Assembly: GCF_001417775.1 (NCBI RefSeq)
Contig: NZ_BBZJ01000014.1
Span: forward strand, 310,001 to 374,000
From: Streptomyces sp. TP-A0356
Lineage (GTDB): Bacteria > Actinomycetota > Actinomycetes > Streptomycetales > Streptomycetaceae
Direction: 5' to 3'
DNA: 64,000 nt
Positions 17,207 to 25,543 of this stretch are shown here, piece by piece (within the stretch, counting starts at the first letter, position 1; every line of letters starts with the position of its first letter). The notes beneath the pieces were generated by a model. That model was not told the DNA's origin. It did no database searches and saw only the letters and a program-made list of their open reading frames with translations. Position numbers and translations under genes: made by a program.

Positions 17207-17635
17207 ATGTCCGACACCCTGCTCCCCCCGGTCCGCGACGAGGACGGCGGCCCCTTCTGGGAGTACGCCGCCCGCGGCGAGCTGCGCGTCCAGGCCTGCG
17301 CCGGCTGCGGCGAGCCGCGCTTCCCGCCGCGCCCCTGCTGCCCGCACTGCCAGTCCTTCGCGAGCGAGTGGCGGCGGATGAGCGGGAGGGGGCGGATCTG
17401 GTCGTACGTCGTTCCGTATCCCCCGCTGCTTCAGGCGTACGCGGCGCGGGCGCCGTACAACGTGATCGTGGTGGAGCTGGCCGAGGCGCCGCGCATCCGG
17501 CTCGTCGGGAACCTCGTCACCGGCCCGGACGCGCCCCTGGACTCGGTGCCCCCCAACCGGATCCGCATCGGCGCGAAGGTGCAGGTCGTCTTCGGCAAGG
17601 ACGGAATGCCCCGGTGGGTTGCGGAGCGGTCGTGA
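17207..17635 (+). CDS. DUF35 Zn-ribbon/OB-fold partner protein, copy 1
   Basis: 142 residues. A rubredoxin-like zinc ribbon with two CxxC pairs (CAGCGEPRFPPRPCCPHC, about residues 29-46) is followed by an OB fold (about 55-140) containing GRIWSYVV and APYNVIVVELAE. Such proteins bind Ltp or thiolase partners and are needed for their activity, as in the ChsH2-DUF35/Ltp2 aldolase. The start is 3 bases after the thiolase-like stop with GAGGAG upstream; the stop overlaps the start of the crotonase gene (GTGA). Confidence 0.88.
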   Translation: MSDTLLPPVRDEDGGPFWEYAARGELRVQACAGCGEPRFPPRPCCPHCQSFASEWRRMSGRGRIWSYVVPYPPLLQAYAARAPYNVIVVELAEAPRIRLVGNLVTGPDAPLDSVPPNRIRIGAKVQVVFGKDGMPRWVAERS

Positions 17636-18411
17636 GCGGCGGGCTGCGGGTCACCGCCGACCAGGACACCGGCGTCGCGGTCGTCACCCTCGACCGGCCG
17701 GCCAAGCTCAACGCCATCGACCTGGAGACCGCCTCCGAACTCTCCGCGTACTGGCTGGCGTTGCGCTTCGACGACTCCGTACGGGCCGTCGTCCTCACCG
17801 GCGCGGGCGAGCGGGCCTTCTGCACCGGCCTCGACCGCGGCGCGCAGGTGCCGCAGCCCGACTCGCCGTACATGGTGGACGATCCGCTGCTTCGGATCGG
17901 CCCGAAGGCGAACGACCTGTGGAAGCCGGTGATCGCCGCCGTGCGGGGCATGGCCTGCGGCGGGGCGTTCTATCTGCTCGGCGAGAGCGAGTTCGTGGTG
18001 GCGGACACCACCGCGACGTTCTTCGACCCGCACACCACCTACGGCATGGTCAGCGCGTACGAGTCCGTCTACATGGCGCACCGGATGCCGTACGGGGAAG
18101 CGGGGCGCATGGCCCTCATGGGCACCGCCGAGCGGATCTCCGCGCGGCGGGCGTACGAGATCGGGCTGGTGTCCGAACTCACCGAGCCGGGCGGGGCGTT
18201 GGCGGCCGCCGTGCGGTGTGCCCGCGTCATCGCCTCCCATCCGCCGCGGGGCGTGCAGGGCACCGTACGGGCCCTGTGGGCGGCCAAGGAGGCGGCCCTT
18301 GCGGGGGCCTTCGCGCAGGCGCCCCCGCTCATCGCGCTCGGCAACCTGCCGGGGGAGCGGCAGACGGAGTTGTTCGCCGGGCGGCGGACGGACGGGTTCC
18401 GGGTGCGGTAG
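17632..18411 (+). CDS. Enoyl-CoA hydratase/isomerase (crotonase) family protein, copy 1
   Basis: 259 residues with the crotonase pattern: TLDRPAKLNAID near the N-terminus, the oxyanion segment AFCTGLDRG and AVRGMACGGAFYLLGESEFVVAD. The usual second catalytic Glu region reads FDPHTTYGMVSAYE, so the exact reaction (hydration, isomerisation or hydrolysis) cannot be assigned. The GTG start overlaps the DUF35 stop by 4 nt, indicating coupling. Third gene of the Ltp-DUF35-crotonase operon; a hairpin separates it from the convergent afsK. Confidence 0.87.
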   Translation: MSGGLRVTADQDTGVAVVTLDRPAKLNAIDLETASELSAYWLALRFDDSVRAVVLTGAGERAFCTGLDRGAQVPQPDSPYMVDDPLLRIGPKANDLWKPVIAAVRGMACGGAFYLLGESEFVVADTTATFFDPHTTYGMVSAYESVYMAHRMPYGEAGRMALMGTAERISARRAYEIGLVSELTEPGGALAAAVRCARVIASHPPRGVQGTVRALWAAKEAALAGAFAQAPPLIALGNLPGERQTELFAGRRTDGFRVR

Positions 18412-18478
18412 CCCGGAAACCGCCGAGGCGATGGGCACCGTATGGCACGAGCCGAGCACTCGGCGTAGCGTCAGCCGT

Positions 18479-18527
18479 GACGGCCGTCGTCCGGAGCCCC
18501 TTCCGTTCGGCCCGGACGACGGCCGTC
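18479..18527. terminator. Bidirectional hairpin between crotonase gene and afsK
   Basis: A perfect 16-bp inverted repeat (GACGGCCGTCGTCCGG at 18479-18494 and its complement at 18512-18527) with a 17-base loop, located between the 3' ends of two convergent genes. It would serve both strands. Confidence 0.75.
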
Positions 18528-18539
18528 CTGACCCGCGGC

Positions 18540-20864
18540 TCAGGCGGTCCGTGCCGTGCCCGTGCCCTTCTCCGCATCGAGGGCGTACACACAGCGGTCC
18601 TTGCTGCACGCGTACACCACACCGTCCTTCACCACCGGCGCCCCGGTGATCTCGCCACCGGTCGCCAGCTTCCAGCGCAGCCGGCCGTCGTCGGCCTTCA
18701 GCGTGTACAGCAGGTGGTCCGTGGAGCCGAAGTGGATGCGGCCCTCCGCCACCGCGGGGGAGCCCACGATGTCGCCGCCCGCCTGGAAGCGCCACTTCGG
18801 GGTGCCGGTGACCGCGTCCAGGGTGTACAGACCCTTGCCGCTGCCCACGTGGACGTGCCCGGCGGCCACCAGGACCGGATCGATCGCCGCCCGCGCCTCC
18901 GTCGCGATGCGCCAGCGGTCACGGCCGTCGGCCGCGTCGAGGGCGTACACCGTGCCCAGGTAGTCCGCGAGGTAGAGGCCGCCGCCGCTCACCGCGGGGC
19001 CCGGCGCGAAGGCCGGCGGGCACAGGAAGACCGCCGGCGCCTCGAAGTGCCAGCGCACCATGCCGCTCGCCACCTCGATGGCCAGGACCCGGGCGCCCGC
19101 GCAGACGTACACATAGCCGTCGGGCGCATGCGTCAGGCGCACGGGGACGCCGCCGCAGGACGCCGCGTCCCCGATCGGGTACGCCCAGCGTTCCTCGCCC
19201 GTACGCGCCTCCAGGGCCCGCAGCCGGGCGTCCTTCCACACGTACACCGTGCCGTCGTGGACCGCCGGTCCGGCCTCCGGCGACTCGAAGTCCGTCTGCG
19301 CGCCGGTGATCTCCCACAGCTTCTGCCCGTTGGAGGCCTCCCACGCCTGGACGCCGCCGCCACGAGTGGCGGTGACGACCGTGCCCCGGTCGGCCTTGAG
19401 GGAGTACACCCAGCCGTCCGTGGACAGCCGCCACAGGTCCGTGCCCTCGCGGGCGTCCAGAGCCAGCAGCGTGGGGCCGTCGGAGGCGTGGATGCGGCCG
19501 TCCGCGACCGCCATCGACCAGGCCACGTCCCGGGTCTTGAAGCGGCGGCGGCCCGTCGCCACGTCCAGGGCGTGCACCTCGAAGGAGGTGACGTAGACGA
19601 GGTCGTCGGCGACCGAGGGAGTGCCCCAGACATCGTTCGACATGCGGAAACGCCAGGGGCGCCAGCCGGAGGCCGTCTCCGCGGGGACGGCCGGCGGCGG
19701 GACGGTGGCCGCGGGCCCGACCGTGCCGTTGGTCCCCGCGCCCGGCCGGGACCAGGACGCCACGAGGCCCGCCTCCGGGGGCGGCGCCTTCACCGCGGCG
19801 GCCCGGGCGTCGGCGACCCGCGGCCCCGGGCCGATCGGCACGGACGCGCCCGCGAGCCGCACCGGCCCGGAGTCGGGCGTGCCGGCCTGCGCCGGCACCG
19901 GGGCGGGCGGCACCGCCGGCCGTCCGCCCCCGCTGCTACGGCCGCCGGAGGAGGCCGGTTTCGCCGGACGCCCGCCGCGGCGCGCCTCGATCAGGCCGAC
20001 CGCCTTCTCCGGCAGCCACGCCGACGCCGTACCGCTGTCGTCGGAGCCCGAACCGAAGAGGTGGGGCGCGAGCTGGGCCTGGAGGTCGGCAGGGTTGGGG
20101 CGGGCGGTGGCCTCCATCTGCATACAGGACTCGATGAGCGGCCGCAGCTCGTCCGGCAGGCCGGACAGGTCCGGGCCCTCGCGCAGCAGCATGAAGACGG
20201 TCTCGACGGGGTTGGCGCCGTGGAACGGGGGATGTCCGGTGGCCGCGAAGACGAGCATCGAGCCGAGCGAGAAGACATCGCTCGCGCCGGTCACGCTGCG
20301 AGAGTCCTTGGCCTGCTCGGGGGACATGTAGGCGGGCGTACCGACGGCGACGTTGGTCATCGTCAGACGTGTGTTCGATACCCCGGAGGCGATACCGAAG
20401 TCGATCACTCTCGGGCCGTCCTCGACGACGAGGACGTTCGAGGGCTTCAGGTCGCGGTGGACCAGGCCCGCCCCGTGGATGGACTGCAGCGCCTCCGCGA
20501 CGCCCGCCGCCAGCCAGCGCACCGCCTGGGCCGGCAGCGGCCCGCACTCGGTCACTATCTCCTCGAGGGAGGGCGCGGGCACGTACGCGGTGGCGAGCCA
20601 CGGCACGGCCGCGCGGGGGTCGGCGTCGACCACGGCCGCCGTGTAGAAGCCGGAGACCGCACGCGCGGCCTCGACCTCACGCGTGAAGCGCACCCGGAAC
20701 AGCTGGTCCTCGGCCAGTTCCGTGCGCACCGTCTTGATCGCCACGCGCCTGCCCGACGCCGAGCGCGCGAGATAGACCAGCCCCATGCCGCCGGCACCCA
20801 GCCGTCCCAGCACCTCGAACGGCCCGATCCGCCGCGGATCGTGCTGTGTCAGCTGATCCACCAC
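18540..20864 (-). CDS. afsK: AfsK, Ser/Thr protein kinase that phosphorylates AfsR
   Basis: 774 residues (S. coelicolor AfsK is 799). Kinase domain about 14-280: G-loop GRLGAGGMG, catalytic Lys44 in [13 protein letters not shown] (Asp138), DFG (155-157), and the activation-loop Thr168 (RLTMTN), the autophosphorylation site known in S. coelicolor. A Pro/Ala-rich linker (about 285-440) joins a PQQ-type beta-propeller of repeats such as [13 protein letters not shown] and [13 protein letters not shown] (about 445-770). The GTG at 20864 gives [10 protein letters not shown] as in S. coelicolor, with GGGGAGG 10 bases upstream. In this window catabolic genes lie between it and afsS. I could not recognise the AfsK inhibitor KbpA next to it. 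Confidence 0.95.
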   Translation of the reverse strand: MVDQLTQHDPRRIGPFEVLGRLGAGGMGLVYLARSASGRRVAIKTVRTELAEDQLFRVRFTREVEAARAVSGFYTAAVVDADPRAAVPWLATAYVPAPSLEEIVTECGPLPAQAVRWLAAGVAEALQSIHGAGLVHRDLKPSNVLVVEDGPRVIDFGIASGVSNTRLTMTNVAVGTPAYMSPEQAKDSRSVTGASDVFSLGSMLVFAATGHPPFHGANPVETVFMLLREGPDLSGLPDELRPLIESCMQMEATARPNPADLQAQLAPHLFGSGSDDSGTASAWLPEKAVGLIEARRGGRPAKPASSGGRSSGGGRPAVPPAPVPAQAGTPDSGPVRLAGASVPIGPGPRVADARAAAVKAPPPEAGLVASWSRPGAGTNGTVGPAATVPPPAVPAETASGWRPWRFRMSNDVWGTPSVADDLVYVTSFEVHALDVATGRRRFKTRDVAWSMAVADGRIHASDGPTLLALDAREGTDLWRLSTDGWVYSLKADRGTVVTATRGGGVQAWEASNGQKLWEITGAQTDFESPEAGPAVHDGTVYVWKDARLRALEARTGEERWAYPIGDAASCGGVPVRLTHAPDGYVYVCAGARVLAIEVASGMVRWHFEAPAVFLCPPAFAPGPAVSGGGLYLADYLGTVYALDAADGRDRWRIATEARAAIDPVLVAAGHVHVGSGKGLYTLDAVTGTPKWRFQAGGDIVGSPAVAEGRIHFGSTDHLLYTLKADDGRLRWKLATGGEITGAPVVKDGVVYACSKDRCVYALDAEKGTGTARTA

Positions 20865-21075
20865 TTGCCTGCCACCTCCCCGTACGGGTCGCGTCATACG
20901 CCTTGTGCACGCGACCCCGTGCAGCGTCTCACCACCGCACCGCCGCGGCGGCACGCAACCCCGATTCTTCCTGTCCGGGGGCGCTGAGGCTAACCCGGGG
21001 GCGGAACGGGGTGTCTCTGGACAAAACCATGCCAGACGGGGGTACGGGAAGCAGGCGCCCGCATGATGGAACGCC

Positions 21076-21119
21076 GGCCGCGCCCCTGAGGGGAGACGGC
21101 CGCGCCCCTGAAGGGGGAC
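21076..21119 (+). repeat. Tandem 22-bp direct repeat, two copies
   Basis: Two adjacent 22-bp units (21076-21097 and 21098-21119) are identical at 20 positions. Each starts GGCCGCGCCCCTGA and contains a small CCCCT-GA-(A/G)GGGG palindrome. It lies mid-way in the afsK/tetR divergent gap and could be an operator or simple slippage. Confidence 0.6.
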
Positions 21120-21243
21120 GGCGGAGCCGGACCTCGCGCGCGAGACGGGCCGCGAGCCGGTGTTCCCGGACCGGCCGTGCACCCCTCTGCGGGCCCCACT
21201 CCCCATTTGCAGTCGGCCGAATCGCGCTTCGATCACCCCTCGG

Positions 21244-21249
21244 TAAGCT
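21244..21249 (+). promoter_or_regulatory. -10 hexamer of a probable leaderless TetR promoter
   Basis: TAAGCT lies 6 bases before the ATG at 21256, the spacing expected when transcription starts at the A of the start codon. No Shine-Dalgarno is present. The bases CTGAC directly after the hexamer form one arm of the operator motif, but no matching second arm follows. Confidence 0.5.
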
Positions 21250-21255
21250 GACGGC

Positions 21256-21903
21256 ATGACAGGACAAGTGCGTACCGTCGACGGCCGCGTGGCCGGTCGA
21301 CGCGGGCAGGCGACCCGGCAGAAGCTGCTGGACTGCCTCAGCGAGATGCTCAGCTCCTCGCCCTACCGGGACGTCAAAGTCATTGATGTCGCCCGGAAGG
21401 CGGGGACGTCACCGGCGACCTTCTACCAGTACTTCCCGGACGTCGAAGGCGCCGTACTGGAAATCGCCGAGGAAATGGCAACGCACGGCGTCGCGTTGAC
21501 CGAGTTGCTCGAGGGCCGCTCGTGGGTCGGCAAGGCGGGCTGGCAGACCGCGCAGGAACTCGTGGACGGCTTCCTGGAGTTCTGGCGCAAGCACGAGGCG
21601 ATCCTGCGTGTCGTCGACCTGGGCGCGGCCGAGGGCGACAAACGCTTCTACAAGATCCGCATGAAGATCCTGAACTCGGTGAACAACTCCCTTGCGAACT
21701 CGATCGCCGAGCTCCAGGCGAAGGGCAGGGTCGACAAGGACGTGAACCCGGCGGCCGTGGCCGGTGCGCTGGTGGCGATGCTCGCGTCCGTGGCCTCCCA
21801 CCAGAAGGGCTTCCAGTCCTGGGGCGTCAAACAGGCCGAACTCAGGCCCAACCTCGCCCTGTTGGTGCATCTGGGCGTGACCGGGAAGAAGCCGACGAGG
21901 TAG
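21256..21903 (+). CDS. TetR-family transcriptional regulator
   Basis: 215 residues. The N-terminal helix-turn-helix (about 18-65) reads [41 protein letters not shown] in pieces, a clear TetR domain; the C-terminal ligand domain is helical with no recognisable family signature. It is divergent from afsK, as is the TetR gene next to afsK in S. coelicolor as I recall. It is the only TetR-family gene in the window and so the nearest candidate to bind the CTGAC-N5-GTCAG palindromes, a typical length and symmetry for TetR operators; that link is inference and no perfect site lies at its own promoter. Confidence 0.9.
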   Translation: MTGQVRTVDGRVAGRRGQATRQKLLDCLSEMLSSSPYRDVKVIDVARKAGTSPATFYQYFPDVEGAVLEIAEEMATHGVALTELLEGRSWVGKAGWQTAQELVDGFLEFWRKHEAILRVVDLGAAEGDKRFYKIRMKILNSVNNSLANSIAELQAKGRVDKDVNPAAVAGALVAMLASVASHQKGFQSWGVKQAELRPNLALLVHLGVTGKKPTR

Positions 21904-21988
21904 CACGCGGGGAAGTACGCACCGGAGCACTGGTGCGGGCGCGTCCTGTCCTGTCGGCCCGGCCGCTCCAGGCTCACGTTCTGTCATG

Positions 21989-22022
21989 CGGGCGGTGGTC
22001 CACTCCGGTGGACCACCGCCCG
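21989..22022. terminator. Strong hairpin between convergent TetR and Lrp genes
   Basis: A perfect 15-bp stem, CGGGCGGTGGTCCAC and its complement, with a 4-base loop (TCCG), located between the two stop codons. No T-tract on either side. Confidence 0.8.
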
Positions 22023-22047
22023 TTGCCGTTGCCCGCGGGCCGGTGCA

Positions 22048-22509
22048 TCATGCGCGCGTCCCGGGCAGCGGCCGGTCCTCCACCACGTGCTTCATCACCA
22101 GCGTGGACGTCAGCCGCTGCACGCCCGGCAGGGTGGCCAGGCGGTCGTCGTAGAGCCGCTGGAAGGCGGGGAGGTCGGCGGTGGCTATCCGCAGCAGATA
22201 GTCGGGGTCGCCGAACAGCCGCTGCGCCTCCACGACGTGCTCCACCTCGCTCAGCGCCCGTTCGAACCCGGCGACGGTCTCCCGGTCCTCCTGCCGCATC
22301 GACACGAACACCAGCGCCTCGAAGTTCAGCCCGAGGGCGGCCGGGTCCACGACGGCCCGGTAGCCGCGGATCGCGCCGGTCCGCTCCAGCTCACGCAGCC
22401 GCCGGTGGCACGGCGAGACGCTGAGGCGCACCCGCGCGGCCAGCTCGGTCACGGTCAGCCGCCCGTCCTGCTGCAGCTCGGCGAGGATCTTCTGGTCCAC
22501 GGAGTCCAT
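22048..22509 (-). CDS. Lrp/AsnC-family transcriptional regulator
   Basis: 153 residues. An N-terminal winged HTH (DQKILAELQQDGRLTVTELAARVRLSVSP in pieces, about 4-45) is followed by a RAM/ACT-like ligand-binding domain (about 65-145, with GDPDYLLRIATADL). Family members respond to amino acids and form octamers. It stands alone, read leftwards, 54 bases downstream of the convergent end of the next operon. No link to the catabolic genes can be shown. Confidence 0.93.
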   Translation of the reverse strand: MDSVDQKILAELQQDGRLTVTELAARVRLSVSPCHRRLRELERTGAIRGYRAVVDPAALGLNFEALVFVSMRQEDRETVAGFERALSEVEHVVEAQRLFGDPDYLLRIATADLPAFQRLYDDRLATLPGVQRLTSTLVMKHVVEDRPLPGTRA

Positions 22510-22563
22510 GACGCAGATCTTCCCCCGATGGGCGCATTCGCGGGCAAACCGCGAGGGGCGTGA

Positions 22564-23037
22564 TCAGCGCCGGACGATCCGGAACAGCCGGATCTCGCGT
22601 TCCACGCGTGCCTGGTACGTCGCGTACGGCGGCCAGAAGGCCAGCACCGCGCGCCAGGCCGCGTCCCGCTCCTCCCCCTCCAGCAGACGGGCCGTGACCG
22701 GGATGTCCTCACCCTTCCAGCTGATCTCGGCATCGGGGTGGGCGAGGAGGTTGGCGGTCCAGGCGGGGTGGCCGGTCCGCCCGAAGTTGGACCCGATGAG
22801 GAGCCAGCTGCCACCCTCCTCCGGCAGGCACGCGAGCGGCGTGCGGCGCGGCAGTCCGCTCCTCGCCCCGGTGGCCGTCAGGATCACACCCGGCAGCAGC
22901 TGCGCGCTGAGCAGGACCTTTCCGCCGGTCAGCCGGTGAACCGCGCGGTCAAGGGCGGGCACGACGTGCGGCGCGACCTTCGCGAAGGCCCGTGTGGAGG
23001 ACACCTTCCGCACGATCCGTACGCCCAGGGCCGTCAC
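22564..23037 (-). CDS. Ddn-like (F420-dependent nitroreductase fold) protein, copy 2
   Basis: 157 residues of the FDOR-B split-barrel family: TGARSGLPRRTPLACLPEEGG, then LLIGSNFGRTGHPAWTANLLAHPDA, a pattern shared by F420-binding reductases of this group. It would reduce a quinone, enone or nitro group with F420H2 if it follows the family. The GTG start overlaps the stop of the acyl-CoA dehydrogenase gene (GTGA), so the two are coupled, placing this protein in the palindrome-controlled catabolic set. Confidence 0.87.
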   Translation of the reverse strand: MTALGVRIVRKVSSTRAFAKVAPHVVPALDRAVHRLTGGKVLLSAQLLPGVILTATGARSGLPRRTPLACLPEEGGSWLLIGSNFGRTGHPAWTANLLAHPDAEISWKGEDIPVTARLLEGEERDAAWRAVLAFWPPYATYQARVEREIRLFRIVRR

Positions 23038-24206
23038 ACGGCCACCTCCCTCCGCTCGAAGAGCCGTGCCGCGTGGGCCGCGTGCGCCCGCAGCCGGTGC
23101 GCCGGCCCGAACAGCGACTCGTCCCCGGCCGCCCGTTTGAAGTACAGATGCGCCTCATGTTCCCAGGTGAACCCGATGCCGCCGTGCAACTGGATCCCCT
23201 CGGCCGCAGCGGCCCGCAGCGCCTCCAGCGCCTGGGCGAGCGCGAGGCCGCCCACCCGTTCCCCGTGACTGGTCGCCCAGGCCGCGTAGTACGCCGCCGA
23301 ACGCGCCGCCTGCACCCGGACGTACACGGCGGCCAGCCGGTGCTTCACGGCCTGGAACGAGCCGATCGGCCGCCCGAACTGCTCCCGCTGCCCGACGTAC
23401 TCGACCGTCCGCTCCAGCGCCCGGCCGGCGGCCCCCACGGCCTCACAGGCCAGCACGGCGGCGGCCCGGTCCCCGACGGCGGCGAGCGCCCCGGTCACAT
23501 CGGCGCCGTCCCGCCCCACCAACTCCGCCTCCACGTTGCGGAGTTCCACACGAGCACAGGGCCGTGTCGCATCGAGGGCGGTCCCCCGCCTGCGCACCCC
23601 GCCCTCCCGCACGAGGAACAACAGGGTCCGCGAGCGGGCGAACCCCCCGGCATGGGCCGCCACGACCAGCAGCCCGGCGCTGTGCCCGTCGAGGACCTGG
23701 CCGGCCTCGCCGTACAGCCGCCAGACGCCGTCCGCCCGCCGCGCCTGGATGCCGCCGGCGCGTCCACCGCCCGCCCAGTCGCCCCGGTTGCCGCCGACGA
23801 GCGAGAGGGCGGTGGCCAGGGCCGTGCCGGGTACGGCGAGCGCTGCGGTCAGCTCCCCCGAGGAGACACGGGGCAGCAGCTCGGCACGCTGGGCGTCGGT
23901 GCCCAGGGCGAGCAGCAGGGGCGCGGCGAGCACGGCCGTGGCGAGCAGCGGGGAGGGGACGAGGCGGCGCCCCACCTCCTCGCAGGCGAGGGCGAGCTCG
24001 GTGGGAGTGCAGCCGACACCGCCGTAGGCCTCGGGAAGCGCGAGCCCGGGCAGGCCGAGCTTGGCGAGGGTGGTCCACAGCGCGGGGTCGTACCCGGCGT
24101 CGGTCCGGGCGGCGGCCCGGACGTCCCCCGGCCCGCAGCGCCCTGCCAGCGCCTCCCGCACCGTACGGCGGATCTCCTCCTGTTCGGCGGTGAAGCGGGC
24201 GTCCAT
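23034..24206 (-). CDS. Acyl-CoA dehydrogenase family protein (single subunit)
   Basis: 390 residues. N-terminal helical part with LGLPGLALPEAYGGVGC, C-terminal part with EYVGQREQFGRPIGSFQAVKH and LHGGIGFTWEHEAHLYFKRA, typical of actinobacterial FadE proteins of the heteromeric type in which only one subunit carries the catalytic Glu. The middle beta domain is weakly conserved and I do not see a canonical FAD-binding WxT, so this could be the non-catalytic partner of another subunit (for example 36883-38037). ATG at 24206 with AAGAAGGGA upstream; an ATG at 24224 would place that Shine-Dalgarno inside the gene. First gene of a two-gene operon under operator site 6. Confidence 0.87.
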   Translation of the reverse strand: MDARFTAEQEEIRRTVREALAGRCGPGDVRAAARTDAGYDPALWTTLAKLGLPGLALPEAYGGVGCTPTELALACEEVGRRLVPSPLLATAVLAAPLLLALGTDAQRAELLPRVSSGELTAALAVPGTALATALSLVGGNRGDWAGGGRAGGIQARRADGVWRLYGEAGQVLDGHSAGLLVVAAHAGGFARSRTLLFLVREGGVRRRGTALDATRPCARVELRNVEAELVGRDGADVTGALAAVGDRAAAVLACEAVGAAGRALERTVEYVGQREQFGRPIGSFQAVKHRLAAVYVRVQAARSAAYYAAWATSHGERVGGLALAQALEALRAAAAEGIQLHGGIGFTWEHEAHLYFKRAAGDESLFGPAHRLRAHAAHAARLFERREVAV

Positions 24207-24224
24207 GGGAGGTCCCTTCTTCAT

Positions 24225-24239
24225 CTGACGCCCCGTCAT
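24225..24239. promoter_or_regulatory. CTGAC-N5-GTCAG operator, site 6 (one mismatch)
   Basis: CTGAC GCCCC GTCAT: one mismatch in the second arm. On the minus strand a TAATAT -10-like hexamer overlaps the mismatched arm, placing the site across the start of transcription of the acyl-CoA dehydrogenase operon. Confidence 0.65.
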
Positions 24240-24285
24240 ATTAGGGGCGGAGGCATCCGCATGCACAGCCCTCCGGACACCTGAT

Positions 24286-24300
24286 CTGATGTACCGTCAG
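24286..24300. promoter_or_regulatory. CTGAC-N5-GTCAG operator, site 7, with internal -10
   Basis: CTGAT GTACC GTCAG: one mismatch in the first arm. TACCGT (24292-24297) inside the site is a good -10, followed by 7 bases and the ATG at 24305 with no Shine-Dalgarno. The gene is therefore probably leaderless, and a bound protein would sit on the -10. Confidence 0.72.
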
Positions 24301-24304
24301 TTCC

Positions 24305-25477
24305 ATGACTGCTGTGACCGGTCGAAAGGTCGCGATCGCCGGTGTGGCGCTGTCCGACTGCGGTCGGGTGGACGACGCGACCCCCTACGCGCTCCACGCC
24401 CAGGCCGCCCGGCGCGCCCTGGCCGACGCGGGCCTGAACCGTACAGTGATCGACGGCTTCGCGTCGGCGGGGCTGGGCACGCTCGCGCCCGTGGAGGTCG
24501 CGGAGTACCTGGGCCTGCGGCCCAGCTGGGTCGACTCCACGTCCGTCGGCGGCTCCACCTGGGAGGTCATGGCGGCGCACGCGGCGGACGCGATCGCGGC
24601 GGGCCACGCACGGGCGGTGCTCCTGGTCTACGGTTCGACGGCCCGCGCGGACATCAAGGCGGGCCGGCGCACGGGCAACCTCTCCTTCGGCGCGCGCGGG
24701 CCCCTTCAGTTCGAGGTGCCCTACGGCCACACGCTGATCGCCAAGTACGCGATGGCCGCCCGCCGCCATATGCACGCGTACGGCACGACGATCGAGCAAC
24801 TGGCCGAGGTGGCGGTGCAGGCACGCGCGAACGCGGCGGCCAACCCGGAGGCGATGTGCCGCGGCCCGATCACGGTCGACGACGTCCTGTCCGGCCCGAT
24901 GATCGCGGACCCCTTCACCAAACTGCACTGCTGCATACGGTCCGACGGCGGCGCGGCGGTGCTGCTGGTGGCCGGGGAGCTGCTACGGGACTGCCGTACG
25001 GCACCGGTGTGGGTGCTCGGCACCGGGGAGCACATCTCGCACACGACGATGTCCGAGTGGCCGGACTTCACCGTGTCCCCCGCGGCGTTGAGCGGCCGTC
25101 TCGCCTTCGAGCGAGCGGGGGTGCGCCCGGAGGAGATCGACTTCGCGGAGATCTACGACGCCTTCACGTACATGACGCTGGTGACGCTGGAGGACCTCGG
25201 CTTCTGCGGGAAAGGTGAGGGCGGGGCGTTCGTGGAGAAGGGACGCCTGCTCGTGGCGGGCGGGCAGCTGCCGGTGAACACCGACGGGGGCGGCCTCTCG
25301 GCCCAGCACCCGGGGATGCGAGGACTGTTCCTGCTGGTGGAGGCGGTACGGCAACTGCGGGGCGAGGCGGGCGACCGGCAGGTCCGCAGGAGCGGGGGAC
25401 GCCTGCCTGAGCTGGCCGTGGCGTCGGGGACGGGTGGCTGGTTCTGCTCGTCGGGGACGGTGGTGCTGGGTCGCTAG
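24305..25477 (+). CDS. Ltp2-like thiolase-fold protein lacking the nucleophile Cys, copy 2
   Basis: 390 residues, same family as 16037-17203: KVAIAGVALSDCG, HMHAYGTTIEQLAEVAVQARANAA, EIYDAFTYMTLVTLEDLGFCGKGEGG and NTDGGGLSAQHPGMRG. The segment holding the nucleophile Cys in thiolases reads VGGSTWEVMAAHAADAIAAG here, with no Cys. Loss of this Cys is a mark of Ltp2-type retro-aldolases, which cleave beta-hydroxyacyl-CoA esters with a DUF35 partner. The best partner is the DUF35 protein at 26912-27325. The start is set by operator site 7 and its -10, 7 bases from the ATG. Confidence 0.86.
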   Translation: MTAVTGRKVAIAGVALSDCGRVDDATPYALHAQAARRALADAGLNRTVIDGFASAGLGTLAPVEVAEYLGLRPSWVDSTSVGGSTWEVMAAHAADAIAAGHARAVLLVYGSTARADIKAGRRTGNLSFGARGPLQFEVPYGHTLIAKYAMAARRHMHAYGTTIEQLAEVAVQARANAAANPEAMCRGPITVDDVLSGPMIADPFTKLHCCIRSDGGAAVLLVAGELLRDCRTAPVWVLGTGEHISHTTMSEWPDFTVSPAALSGRLAFERAGVRPEEIDFAEIYDAFTYMTLVTLEDLGFCGKGEGGAFVEKGRLLVAGGQLPVNTDGGGLSAQHPGMRGLFLLVEAVRQLRGEAGDRQVRRSGGRLPELAVASGTGGWFCSSGTVVLGR

Positions 25478-25543
25478 CCAAGAGCTCCGAACAAAATGGG
25501 CGCCCGGAGGAAGGCCGCCGGACCCGGGAGTGATACTCGGGGC

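Larger units (their letters stand above)
20865..21255. other. Divergent control region between afsK and the TetR gene
   Basis: 391 bases without a gene. It holds the afsK leader with its Shine-Dalgarno, a tandem 22-bp repeat (21076-21119) and the predicted TetR promoter next to the ATG. No perfect CTGAC-N5-GTCAG site is present. Confidence 0.6.

Noticed and set aside
18540..21255. KbpA, the AfsK-binding inhibitor, next to afsK
   Set aside because: Only the TetR and crotonase genes are adjacent, and neither can be identified as KbpA from sequence alone.
21250..21264. CTGAC GGCAT GACAG over the TetR start codon
   Set aside because: The second arm does not match GTCAG; only half a site, so not counted as an operator.
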